The notes under the pieces are model-generated. The model did no database searches. It had not been told where the DNA came from and saw nothing but the letters and a program-made list of their open reading frames with translations. The translations under genes were made by a program, and so were the position numbers. DNA of 31,922 nucleotides from assembly GCA_019415645.1 (NCBI GenBank), contig DXYV01000034.1, forward strand, positions 1 through 31,922, given 5' to 3'. Below are positions 21,833 through 30,012 of the stretch, one piece after another; within the stretch, counting starts at the first letter, position 1; every line of letters begins with the position of its first letter. The stretch is from Clostridiales bacterium (GTDB taxonomy: Bacteria; Bacillota; Clostridia; Oscillospirales; Oscillospiraceae).

Positions 21833-22687
21833 TTATTCTTGCCTGTTTGCCACAGCTTGCAGGCAGATGGACAAAGCGATTGTCCCGGAAACAGCGTAGC
21901 TCACAGCCGTCATGCCAACCATTCCGAACAAGAGTAGCGGAACAAGTGAAAACAGCAGGGCAATCATACTGCAAATAAATGCTGCTTTTTTGCATTTTGC
22001 GGCTTTATCAAACTGAATCAAGGAGATTACGCCAAGCAAGATAATTGCGATCGTTAAAATTCCTGTCAGCATTGGTGTAAAATGTGCATAACCCAGTGGA
22101 AGCAAGCTGAAATAGGAGTATTGTTCTGTCATTTGTTCCTCTGGACCAGATGCAAAAACCATAACCACCCCGGCGGGAAGCAGTTCTAAAAGAAAGGCCA
22201 CACCCTGCAGCACGACAGCAGATAAATAATATGCTCTGTTTGATCGTTTTATTGCCGCTCCCTTTTTTCTTATGCGTGTGAAGAAGACCGCCGCAGCTGC
22301 AATGGCAATTCCCAAGATCCAAATGTAACTCCTGCTTGCCAAAAACAGCGGTGAAATCATTAAGGCAATTCCGATGATGAAAAGAATTACATTTATCGTG
22401 CTTACAAGCATACGCTTTGAATAATTTAGCGAGTCCAGGATAATCTTATCGGTCTGGCCTTTCATCTCTGTTCCTTCCATAATTTTGCCAGACAGCAATT
22501 CCCCGACGGAAACGCCTAAACTATCGCTAAGCGGTTTTAACAATGAGGTATCGGGAAATCCTTTTCCGGTTTCCCATCGAGATATTGCTTTGTCTGTTAC
22601 CCGAAGTTTTTCTGCCAATTCTTTTTGCGTATATCCCTTTTGCTTTCGGAGTTCTGCTATAAACCGGCCTGTCACATTTGTATCCAC
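21833..22687 (-). CDS. XRE-family regulator with C-terminal membrane domain
   Basis: Residues about 8-65 form a Cro/C1-type helix-turn-helix (RFIAELRKQKGYTQKELAEK, RVTDKAISRWETGKGFPD). After a linker come about six hydrophobic segments from residue 95 to the end. Such fused HTH-membrane proteins are common in Clostridia and may sense envelope stress; their ligands are unknown. The start is GTG 22687 with AAGGTG upstream; the protein is 284 residues. Base composition is clearly more AT-rich than either neighbour (AAA, ATT, TTT and GAA-type codons are frequent), suggesting recent acquisition. No mobility gene lies next to it. Confidence 0.88.
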   Translation of the reverse strand: MDTNVTGRFIAELRKQKGYTQKELAEKLRVTDKAISRWETGKGFPDTSLLKPLSDSLGVSVGELLSGKIMEGTEMKGQTDKIILDSLNYSKRMLVSTINVILFIIGIALMISPLFLASRSYIWILGIAIAAAAVFFTRIRKKGAAIKRSNRAYYLSAVVLQGVAFLLELLPAGVVMVFASGPEEQMTEQYSYFSLLPLGYAHFTPMLTGILTIAIILLGVISLIQFDKAAKCKKAAFICSMIALLFSLVPLLLFGMVGMTAVSYAVSGTIALSICLQAVANRQE

Positions 22688-22990
22688 AGTTTCACCTTCT
22701 TCGGTTTATATCCTATCGCATCAGCTCTGTGCGTACAACCTATGAATCGTAGAATTGACGTTTTTACTTGCTTTCCGCGGATTGTTCTCATAAATTGTTT
22801 TCGTCTGTCCAATGGTCTGTCGGGAAAATAAAACTAGGCGGGGCCAAACAGGCCATGGAACGCCAAAGGAAAAACAGAACAGCATAGCAATTTGCTATGC
22901 TGTTCTGCACAGTGCGATTTACTTCCCTATGGATGCGCGGCCAATGGCAGCGGCTCTGTTGTCCTGTTGTGATGCGCTCGTTCCCGCCGG
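22688..22990. other. Spacer between the XRE/membrane gene and the SLH cluster
   Basis: The part next to the XRE gene is AT-rich like that gene. It should contain its minus-strand promoter, of which only a TATAAA-like string near 22707 is apparent. The rest holds the SLH-gene terminator (22870-22907). No coding sequence is convincing. Confidence 0.5.
22870..22907 (-). terminator. Terminator of the RCC1/SLH operon
   Basis: CAGAACAGCATAGCAA (22875-22890) pairs with TTGCTATGCTGTTCTG (22892-22907), almost a perfect palindrome. On the minus strand it is followed by TTTTTCC. The AT-rich stem contrasts with the GC-rich terminators elsewhere in the window. Confidence 0.9.
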
Positions 22991-24160
22991 TCACCCGGCA
23001 AAGGCCCGGTACAGGAAGGTCACGATCTCGGCGCGGGTACAGGTAGACCCGGGCGCGAAGGTGGTGGCGCTGGTACCGGTGGTCACGCCCGTCTCGACAG
23101 CCCAGTCCACCGCGTCAGCGTTCACATCGGTGAAGCCGGCCGGGGCGGCGCTGGGACTGCCCGCGTACTTCCACATGAAGTCCACCGCCATCAGGCGGGT
23201 ACAGGGATCGCCGGGCGCAAAATTGCCGAAGTGCTCGATCATGTCCTGCTCCGCCGCCCACTGGGTAGCTTCAAAGCAATACTGCTCCGCCGTCACATCC
23301 CAGATTCCGTACAGATTCTCGGCCTCCGGGGAGCCGGCGGCCCGCCACAGGAAGGTAATGATCTCGCCCCGGGTGCACTGCCGGTTGGGGGAGAAGGTAT
23401 TCGCCCCGGTACCAGCGGTGATTCCCTGATCCACCGCCCACTGAACGGCGCTGGCATACCAGGCCCCCGCAGCCACGTCGGAAAACGCGGAACCGCCGGA
23501 GGGCGTGGCCGGCGTACCGGTCTGGGCGTTTTCCCACACGCCGAACACCGTCGCGTCCCCGTCGAGCGCAACCACGTCGTTGGCGCCGATCAGGTCGCCG
23601 CCCGCCACTTTCCAGCCCGCAAAGGTCTTGCCGGACCGCGCCGGGGGCTGGGGCAGGTTCCAGGGCTTGCCGTTGGTTTGGGCATAGGTGCCCAGATACT
23701 CCATGGAAGCCAGGTCGGCATAGACGATCACGTCATAGGTCGTGCCGCTGTCCACGCGGAACTTTACCGTGGGTGCGGTGTAGGTCGTGCCGTCAATGGT
23801 GACCGTGCCCACGCAGGAGTATACCGTGTCATACGCAAACTCGTCGGTCATCTGCTCGGTCAGATCCACATAGAACTGCGTGGTGGTCTTGGCCTTCCAC
23901 CCCTCGGAAGCCTCGCCGCTCTGGCTGGCGGACACCAGCGTTCCGCCCGCGTCATAAAAATAGAGCAGGATACCCTCCACCACCGCGCCTTCGGCCTTGG
24001 TGACTTCAAAATACAGCCTGGGCGCGGCGGCATCCAGGCGGACCACGCCGTTGGTGGTGGAGTCGGTACAGCGCAGGGAGGCCTCCGCCGCCAGGGCGGG
24101 GACGGTCAGGCCCAGACACAGCGCCAGGGCTATCAGCAGGGAAATCATGCGTTTTTTCAT
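22991..24160 (-). CDS. Exported S-layer homology (SLH) domain protein
   Basis: This 389-residue protein starts MKKRMISLLIALALCLGLTV with cleavage expected after PALAAE. The middle region is a beta-rich domain with an InlB/Flg_new-like segment (GKTFAGWKVAGGD, ATVFGVWENA). The C-terminal part, about residues 215-389, holds three SLH modules: FSDVAAGAWYASAVQWAVDQ, then a module around YCFEATQWAAEQDMIEHFG, then FTDVNADAVDWAVETGVTTG, each ending in an R-a-E or RLMAV-type helix. SLH modules bind pyruvylated cell-wall polymers, so the protein should sit on the cell surface. ATG 24160 is supported by GAGGAG. It lies 37 nt after the RCC1/SLH gene and shares its operon; the C-terminal modules of the two proteins are clearly related. 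Confidence 0.92.
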   Translation of the reverse strand: MKKRMISLLIALALCLGLTVPALAAEASLRCTDSTTNGVVRLDAAAPRLYFEVTKAEGAVVEGILLYFYDAGGTLVSASQSGEASEGWKAKTTTQFYVDLTEQMTDEFAYDTVYSCVGTVTIDGTTYTAPTVKFRVDSGTTYDVIVYADLASMEYLGTYAQTNGKPWNLPQPPARSGKTFAGWKVAGGDLIGANDVVALDGDATVFGVWENAQTGTPATPSGGSAFSDVAAGAWYASAVQWAVDQGITAGTGANTFSPNRQCTRGEIITFLWRAAGSPEAENLYGIWDVTAEQYCFEATQWAAEQDMIEHFGNFAPGDPCTRLMAVDFMWKYAGSPSAAPAGFTDVNADAVDWAVETGVTTGTSATTFAPGSTCTRAEIVTFLYRAFAG

Positions 24161-24197
24161 CCAGCTCGCTCCTCTTCTCATTCTTTCATGCCGCTCT

Positions 24198-26075
24198 TCA
24201 GGCGAACCCGCGGTACAGGAAGGTCGCGATTTGAGCGCGGGTACACACGGTATCGGGCTCGAAGGTGGTGTCGGTGGCGCCGGTGGTGATGTCGTAAATC
24301 ACCGCCCACTCCACGGCAGTGCTGTAAGAGGCGCTGACGGGCACATCGGTGAAGCCGGTGTCGGTGGCGATGGCCTGGCAGCCCTCGGCCCGCCACATGA
24401 ACTCCACCGCCATGGCCCGGGTGCAGGGGTCGTTGGGGCGGAAGGCTTCGCCCTCCGCGACGATGCCCTGGTCCGCCGCCCAGGTGACGGCGTCAAAGCA
24501 ATACAGGCTGGGGTCGATGTCCTCGATCACGGCGATGTGGTCCGTCTGGGGCGCGCCGTAGGCCCGCCACAGGAAGGTGATGATCTCGCCCCGGGTGCAG
24601 TCCCGGTTGGGGGAGAAGGTGGTGGCGCCGGTGCCGGAAGTGATGCCCTCGTCTACCGCCCACTCCACCGCGTCGCGGTACCAGGCATTGGCGGGTATAT
24701 CGGAGAAGCCGGCCACCAGTTCCACCTCTTTTTGGATCGGGCCGAACTGCCCGGCGAAAGAACCGGCGGACAGGCCGCAGGGAATGGGGTTCCAGATGTA
24801 GGGAACATCCTGCCATTCAGATGTGCTGTCATACTGCTTTGCGGGGTTGGGGTACCACTCTACCCCTGTTCCCAGCCCGCTGGTAGCGCCAAACCCCCAC
24901 ATGGTGCCGTCCTTTTTCAGCAGAATGGTGGTACCGCCATTGGTGGTGATGTCCGCGATCTCTCCGCTGATGGGCACTTGGCCGATGAGGGGATCGATGC
25001 CGTTATAGGTGTCGCGGTCGTAAAAGCCCCGGCGGGCCCACTCACCGGAACCTGTGCTCCAAACCGTGTTGTCATTCTTGACATAGTAGGCGTTCCATTC
25101 GGCGCTCACCACCTGCCGCACCCCGGAGTCGACCTTGGTGGGGGTCAGGACCTCTCTGGCCTGGTTATAGCTGATTCCCAGCCTGCTCTGAATATTCTCC
25201 CCCCAGGCGTACAGGTCGCCGTTGGACTTGACGGCAAAAGAGGCGTGGTCGCCGGCGGCCATGTCGATGCAGCCGCTCATGATCTGGACCATGCTGTTTT
25301 GCAGGGCGTCCTTGGTGCCGGACAGGTCTTTGCCGTTGCCCAGGGTTCCGGCATCCTGACAGCCCATGCCCCAGAGGGTGCCGTCCTCCTTCAGGGCCAG
25401 GATATGGTCCGCGCCCATATCCACCGCCTTGACCCCGGAGAGGATCTTGGTGGGGGTGGTATAAGTGGTGTAGAAATCTTCCGTTCCGCCGGTGGTGGAT
25501 TTTGCCACGTTCACGCCCCAAAAGTAGAGATCCCCGTTTTCTTTGATGGCGCAGCCCGCGTTGCCGTTGCAGGCCACGTCCTTCACATCGTCCAGGATCT
25601 TCACCGGCGTGGTGTCCCAGCTGAAAAAGTCGTCGTCGTTCAGATAGCCGTACGCCTCGCCCTGGCCCAGCTGGTAGATGCTGTTATCGCCCGCGCCCCA
25701 AAGTTCCCCGTTCTCCTTGATGTACAGGATGAACTTGCCCATCTGGGAGGAGGGGATATCCAGCATATTTCCCATGTTGAAATATCCGGCCTCGTGGGGA
25801 GCCGCCACCTTCTTCACACCGGAGAGGATCTTGGTGGGGGTCAGCACGGCGTTCCAACCCCAATTGCCGTCCCGGTTCTCACGGTCGATGAGGCCCAAGT
25901 CGTTGCTGCCCCAGGCGTACACGTCGCCGCTGCTGGTCACGGCCATCACGGCGGGACGGCCCGACACCACCTGCCGGATATAGGGTTTGCCTGCCGCCGC
26001 GGCCGGGGCCGCCAGCAGTCCCGCCAAGAGCGCGGCGGAGAGCAGCAGAGAGAGCCATTGCTTGATTTTGCGCAT
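24198..26075 (-). CDS. Exported RCC1-like repeat protein with C-terminal SLH domains
   Basis: From ATG 26075 (GAGGAGG upstream) this is a 625-residue protein with signal peptide MRKIKQWLSLLLSAALLAGL and a cut near AAAAG. Residues about 45-410 contain RCC1-type repeats recognisable by recurring GDVYAWGSN, NGELWGAGDN, NGDLYFWGVN, DGTLWGMG, NGDLYAWGEN and DGTMWGFG, predicted to form a beta-propeller. Residues about 445-625 hold three SLH modules (FSDIPANAWYRDAVEWAVDE, then a YCFDAVTWAADQG module, then FTDVPVSASYSTAVEWAV). Propeller plus SLH suggests a surface-anchored binding protein; the ligand is unknown. It is the first gene of a two-gene operon. Confidence 0.92.
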   Translation of the reverse strand: MRKIKQWLSLLLSAALLAGLLAAPAAAAGKPYIRQVVSGRPAVMAVTSSGDVYAWGSNDLGLIDRENRDGNWGWNAVLTPTKILSGVKKVAAPHEAGYFNMGNMLDIPSSQMGKFILYIKENGELWGAGDNSIYQLGQGEAYGYLNDDDFFSWDTTPVKILDDVKDVACNGNAGCAIKENGDLYFWGVNVAKSTTGGTEDFYTTYTTPTKILSGVKAVDMGADHILALKEDGTLWGMGCQDAGTLGNGKDLSGTKDALQNSMVQIMSGCIDMAAGDHASFAVKSNGDLYAWGENIQSRLGISYNQAREVLTPTKVDSGVRQVVSAEWNAYYVKNDNTVWSTGSGEWARRGFYDRDTYNGIDPLIGQVPISGEIADITTNGGTTILLKKDGTMWGFGATSGLGTGVEWYPNPAKQYDSTSEWQDVPYIWNPIPCGLSAGSFAGQFGPIQKEVELVAGFSDIPANAWYRDAVEWAVDEGITSGTGATTFSPNRDCTRGEIITFLWRAYGAPQTDHIAVIEDIDPSLYCFDAVTWAADQGIVAEGEAFRPNDPCTRAMAVEFMWRAEGCQAIATDTGFTDVPVSASYSTAVEWAVIYDITTGATDTTFEPDTVCTRAQIATFLYRGFA

Positions 26076-26095
26076 AAAAATCCTCCTCTTCATCT

Positions 26096-26165
26096 GATCC
26101 AGAGGAGGCCGCACGTTCCAAGTTCTCCTCTGGACGCCGGGGTTCCTCCGAGGGATTCCGGAGGA
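26096..26165 (-). promoter_or_regulatory. Structured leader of the RCC1/SLH operon
   Basis: Two hairpins precede the ribosome site on the minus strand: TTCCTCCG/CGGAGGAA (8 bp, 26143-26166 region), then CCAGAGGAG/CTCCTCTGG (9 bp with a 17-nt loop, 26099-26133 region). Both stems carry CCTCC/GGAGG-type sequence able to pair with the GAGGAGG ribosome site, so alternative folding could control translation. It matches no riboswitch consensus I know. Confidence 0.45.
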
Positions 26166-26259
26166 ATCTAGTTATTCAAAAGTTTGCCACATTTTCAGAG
26201 CTTTTGCAAGCCCTTTTGCACTTCTTTCGGATTTTTCTGCGTCTGCCGGCCTCCGGCAT

Positions 26260-26293
26260 AAAAACGCCGCCCCGGCCATACCGGGGCGGCGTT
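26260..26293 (-). terminator. Terminator of the 5'-nucleotidase-like gene
   Basis: AACGCCGCCCCGG and CCGGGGCGGCGTT pair over 13 bp with a 5-nt loop. On the minus strand the stem is followed by a short T-run. It lies 13 nt past the stop. Confidence 0.92.
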
Positions 26294-26305
26294 CTTTGGT
26301 TCGAT

Positions 26306-28459
26306 TCAGCTCAGGGTTCCGGTGACATCCTGCGGATTCAGAATGGTAATACGGCCCTCCAGCTCAGGGGCGATGGAGCCCTGCTCCTGGATATACTGGG
26401 AGACCACGGTGCGGTAATAATCGTTGGTACGGTACACCAGCTTGCAGCCCGGCAGATCCTGGGCCGCGGTCTCGCTGTTGCTCTCCGCGCCCTCGGGGTT
26501 GAGCACGTTGAGCATGGTGTACCCGTCGCCGCCGCCGCACATGAAGTCGTTGCAGGCCAGGGTGTACCAGGCGTCCAGATCCAGGGGGGTGCCGTCCTCC
26601 AGGGTGACGGAGACGATGCGCTCTCCGGCAGGCTGGGCAGCGTCAAAGGTGTATTGGATACCGGAGACCTGGGGGAACTTGCCGTTGAGCTCGGGATAAG
26701 CCGCCACGCCGTTCTCCAAAGCGTCCCACACGGTCTGGCCGGTGACCTCCACCAGGGTGACCTTATTGTCGAAGGGCAGCATGGCGAAGATGTCGCCTAC
26801 GGTCACGTCGCCGGCGGTCAGACCGGCCCGGATTCCGCCGCCGTTCTGGATGGCGATGTCGGCATCACAGTAGTCCCGCAGGGCGTCGGCCGCCAGGTTG
26901 CCCAGGGCGCTCTCCTGAGCACGGACCAGGGGGCTGGACCAGGCGATGTCGGTGGCGCACTGGCCGATGACCACGTCCATCTCCGCATCCAGGTCCGCCT
27001 GGTAGTCGGCGATGATGGCGCTGACTTCCGGGTCCTCGGGCACATCGGAGGAGAGAACGATCTGGTTGAAGGTGTAGCCCAGCAGCTCCCCGTCCTTCAC
27101 ATTCAGGTTGGTCTGATTGACGCAGGTACCCATGCCGCCGGGGTTGACCACCACGGTGTCCTCAATGTTCAGGGGCCGGCCGAAGGTGTCGTTGCCCCCG
27201 CCGATCTCCATGTCGATTCCGTCGATGCGGGTGGGGACCTCGTTGTTGGCGCCGTGGAGATGCGCCAGCAGGATGACCAGATCGGCCTCCTCATTGGCCT
27301 GGGTCACCACTTCCTGGCCTACCTCCCACTGGTCGTGGAATTCGATGTCCTGGGTGTTGGAGTAGTGGGTGGTGGCCTTGCTGCCGTCGTCGGTCAGGCC
27401 CACGATGGCCACGCTCAGACCGCCCACCTCTTTGACGATGTAGGGTTCAAACTGCTCGGGGTAGGTACCGTCCAGCCAGTAGGTGTTGGCGGAGAGCATG
27501 GCGTAATCCGCCCGCTCCGCCAGAGAGAGCAGGTTGTCAAAGGAATAATCGAAATCGTGGTTGCCCAGCACAGTGGCGTCATAGTCCTGGGCGTTCATCA
27601 CATCCACGCTGGACTGGCCCAAGGAGATGTTGGCCAGGTCCGTGTTGTAGGGGGAGTCGCCGCCGTCCAGGACCAGTGTGTTGGGATTGCGGCGTCTGGC
27701 CTCGTCAAAGAGCCAGGCCGCCCGGGCAGAGCCGCCCACCTCGATGCTGGAGCCGGAGGGGGTGTAGGGCACCATATTGCCATGGATATCAGACGTAGAC
27801 ATGGTGGTGATGATGGTCAGGTCCTTGGTGGCAGTATCCAGCAGATAGGCCGCCTCGCCCCGGGTCATCACGGTGTCGTCCAGCGTCAGGTCCGCGGGCA
27901 GCAGGCCGTCGGCCGCACCCTGGGCCAGGAAGTCCAGGTCCTTGTCCGCACCGTAGACGGCCTTCATCACCGCCAGGGCGAACTCGGCGCGGGTCATAGT
28001 CTGTCCGCCCTGGAAGGCCCCGTCAATCTGGTCCATCAGGCGGGCCTCCAGAACCGTGTTGGCCACGGTCTCCGCCCAGGTGCCCACAGCGTCCGGCGCG
28101 GCGGGGATGAGTACCGCGTCCAGCGTGGCCACGGTCGTGTCGGTGGAGTAGAACTCCTTAGTCACCGGCTCGGCGGCGGTGCCGTCCTCATTGACGGCGG
28201 CAGGGGCCTCCATGGAAAACACAGGGACCAGATAGAATGCCTCATACAGCAGGGAGGCCGCGGCAGCGCGGGTCAGAGGATCCTCCGGGTGGTAAGCGCC
28301 AGTGCCGTCGCCCCGGATGACGCCCCGCTCCGTCAGTCGGGCGATGCTCTCGGCATAGGGGCCCGCAGCGTCGCCGACCGAGGCCGCCGAAACCGGCACA
28401 GCCAGAGACAGGCTGAGGACCAGCGCCAGCATCAGTGCGGGAATGCGAAGATGCTTCAT
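26306..28459 (-). CDS. Surface-anchored 5'-nucleotidase/UshA-like protein with N-terminal SLH domains
   Basis: This 717-residue exported protein has a signal peptide (MKHLRIPALMLALVLSLSLA, cut after VSAA) and about three N-terminal SLH-like modules to about residue 235 (YAESIARLTERGVIRGDGTG, then TMTRAEFALAVMKAVYG, then TMTRGEAAYLL-like). A calcineurin-like phosphoesterase domain follows (TSDIHGN, LDGGDSPYN, LGNHDFDYS, LLAHLHG), then a 5_nucleotid_C domain (ESALGNLAADALRDYCDADI, IQNGGGIRAG, CNDFMCGGGDGYTML). UshA-type enzymes hydrolyse extracellular nucleotides and UDP-sugars. The expected GGHSQ/H metal motif reads GGGNDTF here, so the second metal site may be altered. Its promoter is at 28519-28547. 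SLH modules are N-terminal here but C-terminal in the two neighbours. Confidence 0.92.
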   Translation of the reverse strand: MKHLRIPALMLALVLSLSLAVPVSAASVGDAAGPYAESIARLTERGVIRGDGTGAYHPEDPLTRAAAASLLYEAFYLVPVFSMEAPAAVNEDGTAAEPVTKEFYSTDTTVATLDAVLIPAAPDAVGTWAETVANTVLEARLMDQIDGAFQGGQTMTRAEFALAVMKAVYGADKDLDFLAQGAADGLLPADLTLDDTVMTRGEAAYLLDTATKDLTIITTMSTSDIHGNMVPYTPSGSSIEVGGSARAAWLFDEARRRNPNTLVLDGGDSPYNTDLANISLGQSSVDVMNAQDYDATVLGNHDFDYSFDNLLSLAERADYAMLSANTYWLDGTYPEQFEPYIVKEVGGLSVAIVGLTDDGSKATTHYSNTQDIEFHDQWEVGQEVVTQANEEADLVILLAHLHGANNEVPTRIDGIDMEIGGGNDTFGRPLNIEDTVVVNPGGMGTCVNQTNLNVKDGELLGYTFNQIVLSSDVPEDPEVSAIIADYQADLDAEMDVVIGQCATDIAWSSPLVRAQESALGNLAADALRDYCDADIAIQNGGGIRAGLTAGDVTVGDIFAMLPFDNKVTLVEVTGQTVWDALENGVAAYPELNGKFPQVSGIQYTFDAAQPAGERIVSVTLEDGTPLDLDAWYTLACNDFMCGGGDGYTMLNVLNPEGAESNSETAAQDLPGCKLVYRTNDYYRTVVSQYIQEQGSIAPELEGRITILNPQDVTGTLS

Positions 28460-28518
28460 ATTTCTTTCTTCTCCTTTCCTTTTGGCGGGCGGGCGGGCCC
28501 GTCCGTCTTTGTCTGTCT

Positions 28519-28547
28519 ATTATACTATATCCCCGCCGCTCCGACAA
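28519..28547 (-). promoter_or_regulatory. Promoter of the 5'-nucleotidase-like gene
   Basis: On the minus strand TTGTCG (28542-28547), a 17-bp spacer, then TATAAT (28519-28524), about 60 nt before ATG 28459. The intervening leader has a G/C-rich gggc repeat near 28485-28500. Confidence 0.85.
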
Positions 28548-28604
28548 GTAAAGTTCGGGTAAATCCCGGCAGCATCTGCGTGGGCTGCCCCGCCCGCCAG
28601 TCAT

Positions 28605-28851
28605 AACCACCGGCTAAGCCGGTGGCTTGATTTGGCCCTATAAGGGCCTGTTACCGGCAGGCGTCTCAAGACGCGCTGAAATTTTCTTCGCTCGCATCAC
28701 TTGCCCTACAGCCCGTTAACGGGCAACCCACTTTTAACTGAAACTTTCTCTCACTAAAAAATCTTGTTAGCGGCTCGCTTCGCTCGTTACTTGGAGCTAA
28801 AGCTTTTTTATCCTCACCAGCAGAGCTGGTGGTTCTGTTCGCTAAAGCTAT
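28605..28851. mobile_element. Gene-less IS200/IS605-like element (PATE/MITE-type)
   Basis: About 245 bp without a coding frame is bounded by two subterminal hairpins instead of terminal inverted repeats. The left one is CCACCGGCT-A-AGCCGGTGG (28607-28625) preceded by AA; the right one is CACCAGC-AGA-GCTGGTG (28815-28831) followed by about 20 nt. Inside are GGCCCT-ATA-AGGGCC, GCGTCT-CA-AGACGC and the palindrome GCCCGTTAACGGGC. The interior is more AT-rich than the surroundings. Subterminal imperfect palindromes are the hallmark of IS200/IS605 ends recognised by TnpA; tnpA and tnpB are absent, so it would need a helper. The outer limits are approximate. Confidence 0.7.
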
Positions 28852-28855
28852 ACCA

Positions 28856-28891
28856 AAAGAAAACCAGCCTGTCCGGCGGACAGGCTGGTTT
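28856..28891 (-). terminator. Terminator of the sigma/anti-sigma operon
   Basis: AAACCAGCCTGTCC (28861-28874) pairs perfectly with 28878-28891 around a GGC loop. On the minus strand it is followed by TTTTCTTTTGG. It lies 16 nt after the anti-sigma stop and abuts the mobile element end. Confidence 0.92.
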
Positions 28892-28907
28892 CGCGTCCCG
28901 TTCCCGC

Positions 28908-29498
28908 TCAGCCGCGCGAAACAGGTTCCACATATTTATGGGGGCTGGAGGACCAGCCATTTCCATACTCCACGGTCAGGTACAGGGTCTCGTCGCCGTG
29001 CACCAGCTTTACATAACACACGCCGTCCACAAAGGAATCGGTGATGTCCACCTTCTGGTCGTACCAGTAGACCCACACGGAGCCGTCCTCCTCATAGCGC
29101 ACGTCCGGTCTGCTCAGGTGCTCCAGCAGCTCCTCCTCCGTCGCGGGACGCTCGCTCCCGTCAGGCGCAATGACAACCCCGCCGCCGCTCTGCTCCTGGC
29201 GCTCGCCCGCGCGGTCGGTGTATTCCATCGTGTAGGTTCCGTTTCCGTCGAATTGGATCTCCACCTGGGTCTGGTCGCCGTTGAGCCACAGCTGGACCAT
29301 GCGCTGAATGCCGCCCGCGTCCACCGTGTAAGCGGCCGCCGCGCTGCCCACCAGCACGGCGCACACCGCCGCCGTGGCCGCGATAGCCGTCAGCCTGCGT
29401 TGTTTTTTTACCTGCTTCATCTTGATTCCCTCCAAACAAAAGTCGTCCGGGACTTGGATGGCGGAAAACGCCCGTTTATATCGCTCTCGATTCGTCAT
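28908..29498 (-). CDS. Putative membrane anti-sigma factor
   Basis: This 196-residue protein has a basic N-terminal cytoplasmic segment of about 35 residues (MTNRERYKRAFSAIQVPDDF, then KMKQVKKQRR), one membrane helix (LTAIAATAAVCAVLVGSAAA) and an extracytoplasmic domain of about 140 residues rich in Tyr, Val and acidic residues. This is the layout of membrane anti-sigma factors, and the N-terminal RAFSAIQVPDDF resembles segments in clostridial DUF4179-type partners of ECF sigma factors. No zinc-binding H-x3-C-x2-C motif is present. The start lies 23 nt inside the sigma gene, with AAGGAGG 9 nt upstream, so both are made together. The signal is unknown. Confidence 0.78.
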   Translation of the reverse strand: MTNRERYKRAFSAIQVPDDFCLEGIKMKQVKKQRRLTAIAATAAVCAVLVGSAAAAYTVDAGGIQRMVQLWLNGDQTQVEIQFDGNGTYTMEYTDRAGERQEQSGGGVVIAPDGSERPATEEELLEHLSRPDVRYEEDGSVWVYWYDQKVDITDSFVDGVCYVKLVHGDETLYLTVEYGNGWSSSPHKYVEPVSRG

Positions 29499-29970
29499 CG
29501 TCCCATACCTCCTTCAATGTGCTGCGCAGCGCCGCCCGGCCCCGCGACAAGCGGACCTTCACATTCCCGGGCGTCACCCGCAGGATGTCCGCGATCTCTT
29601 TGACCGAGCAGTCCTCATAGTAAAACAGATGAATCACGATCCGATACGGCTCGGGCAGGTTCATCACCGCCTCGAACAGCTCGGAGGACTCCTCCGAGTC
29701 GAAGGTCAGCGTCTGCATATAGTCCTCCAGCGGCACAGCGTTCCGCCGAAAAAACGACCGGGTCTTGTTCTTCGCCTTGTTGATGGCCACGCGCAGAAGC
29801 CATGCGCGTATATGCTCCTGGGATTCGAACTCTTTGTTCTGCGTCCAATACTGAATGAACGTATCCTGGACCACGTCCTCGGCATCCTGCGCGTTGCGGC
29901 ACACCTGAAAGGCCGCCACGTAAAGGTTGTTCCGGTACGTCTCGATCAGCGTCTCCACAGCCGGTTTCAT
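29476..29970 (-). CDS. ECF-type RNA polymerase sigma factor
   Basis: This 164-residue protein has region 2 (LIETYRNNLYVAAFQVCRNA, QDAEDVVQDTFIQYW, IRAWLLRVAINKAKN) and region 4 (MNLPEPYRIVIHLFYYEDCS, VKEIADILRVTPGNVKVRLS), and no regions 1 or 3, which defines the ECF group. I chose ATG 29970 because GAGGGG lies 7 nt upstream; ATG 29976 and a longer start at 30009 are in frame but less well placed. It is followed by an overlapping putative anti-sigma gene, so it is probably held inactive until an envelope signal. A TGTAACC string 63-69 nt upstream suggests autoregulation. Confidence 0.95.
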   Translation of the reverse strand: MKPAVETLIETYRNNLYVAAFQVCRNAQDAEDVVQDTFIQYWTQNKEFESQEHIRAWLLRVAINKAKNKTRSFFRRNAVPLEDYMQTLTFDSEESSELFEAVMNLPEPYRIVIHLFYYEDCSVKEIADILRVTPGNVKVRLSRGRAALRSTLKEVWDDDESRAI

Positions 29971-30012
29971 ACGCATACCCCTCGCTCGGTTTGAAAAGCT
30001 TTTCACCAATCA

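Noticed and set aside
26204..28606. An 800-codon open frame opposite the 5'-nucleotidase-like gene, and similar long frames at 23997-26171 and 8834-10999
   Set aside because: The same antisense artefact; the opposite strand encodes clear domain proteins with signal peptides and ribosome sites.
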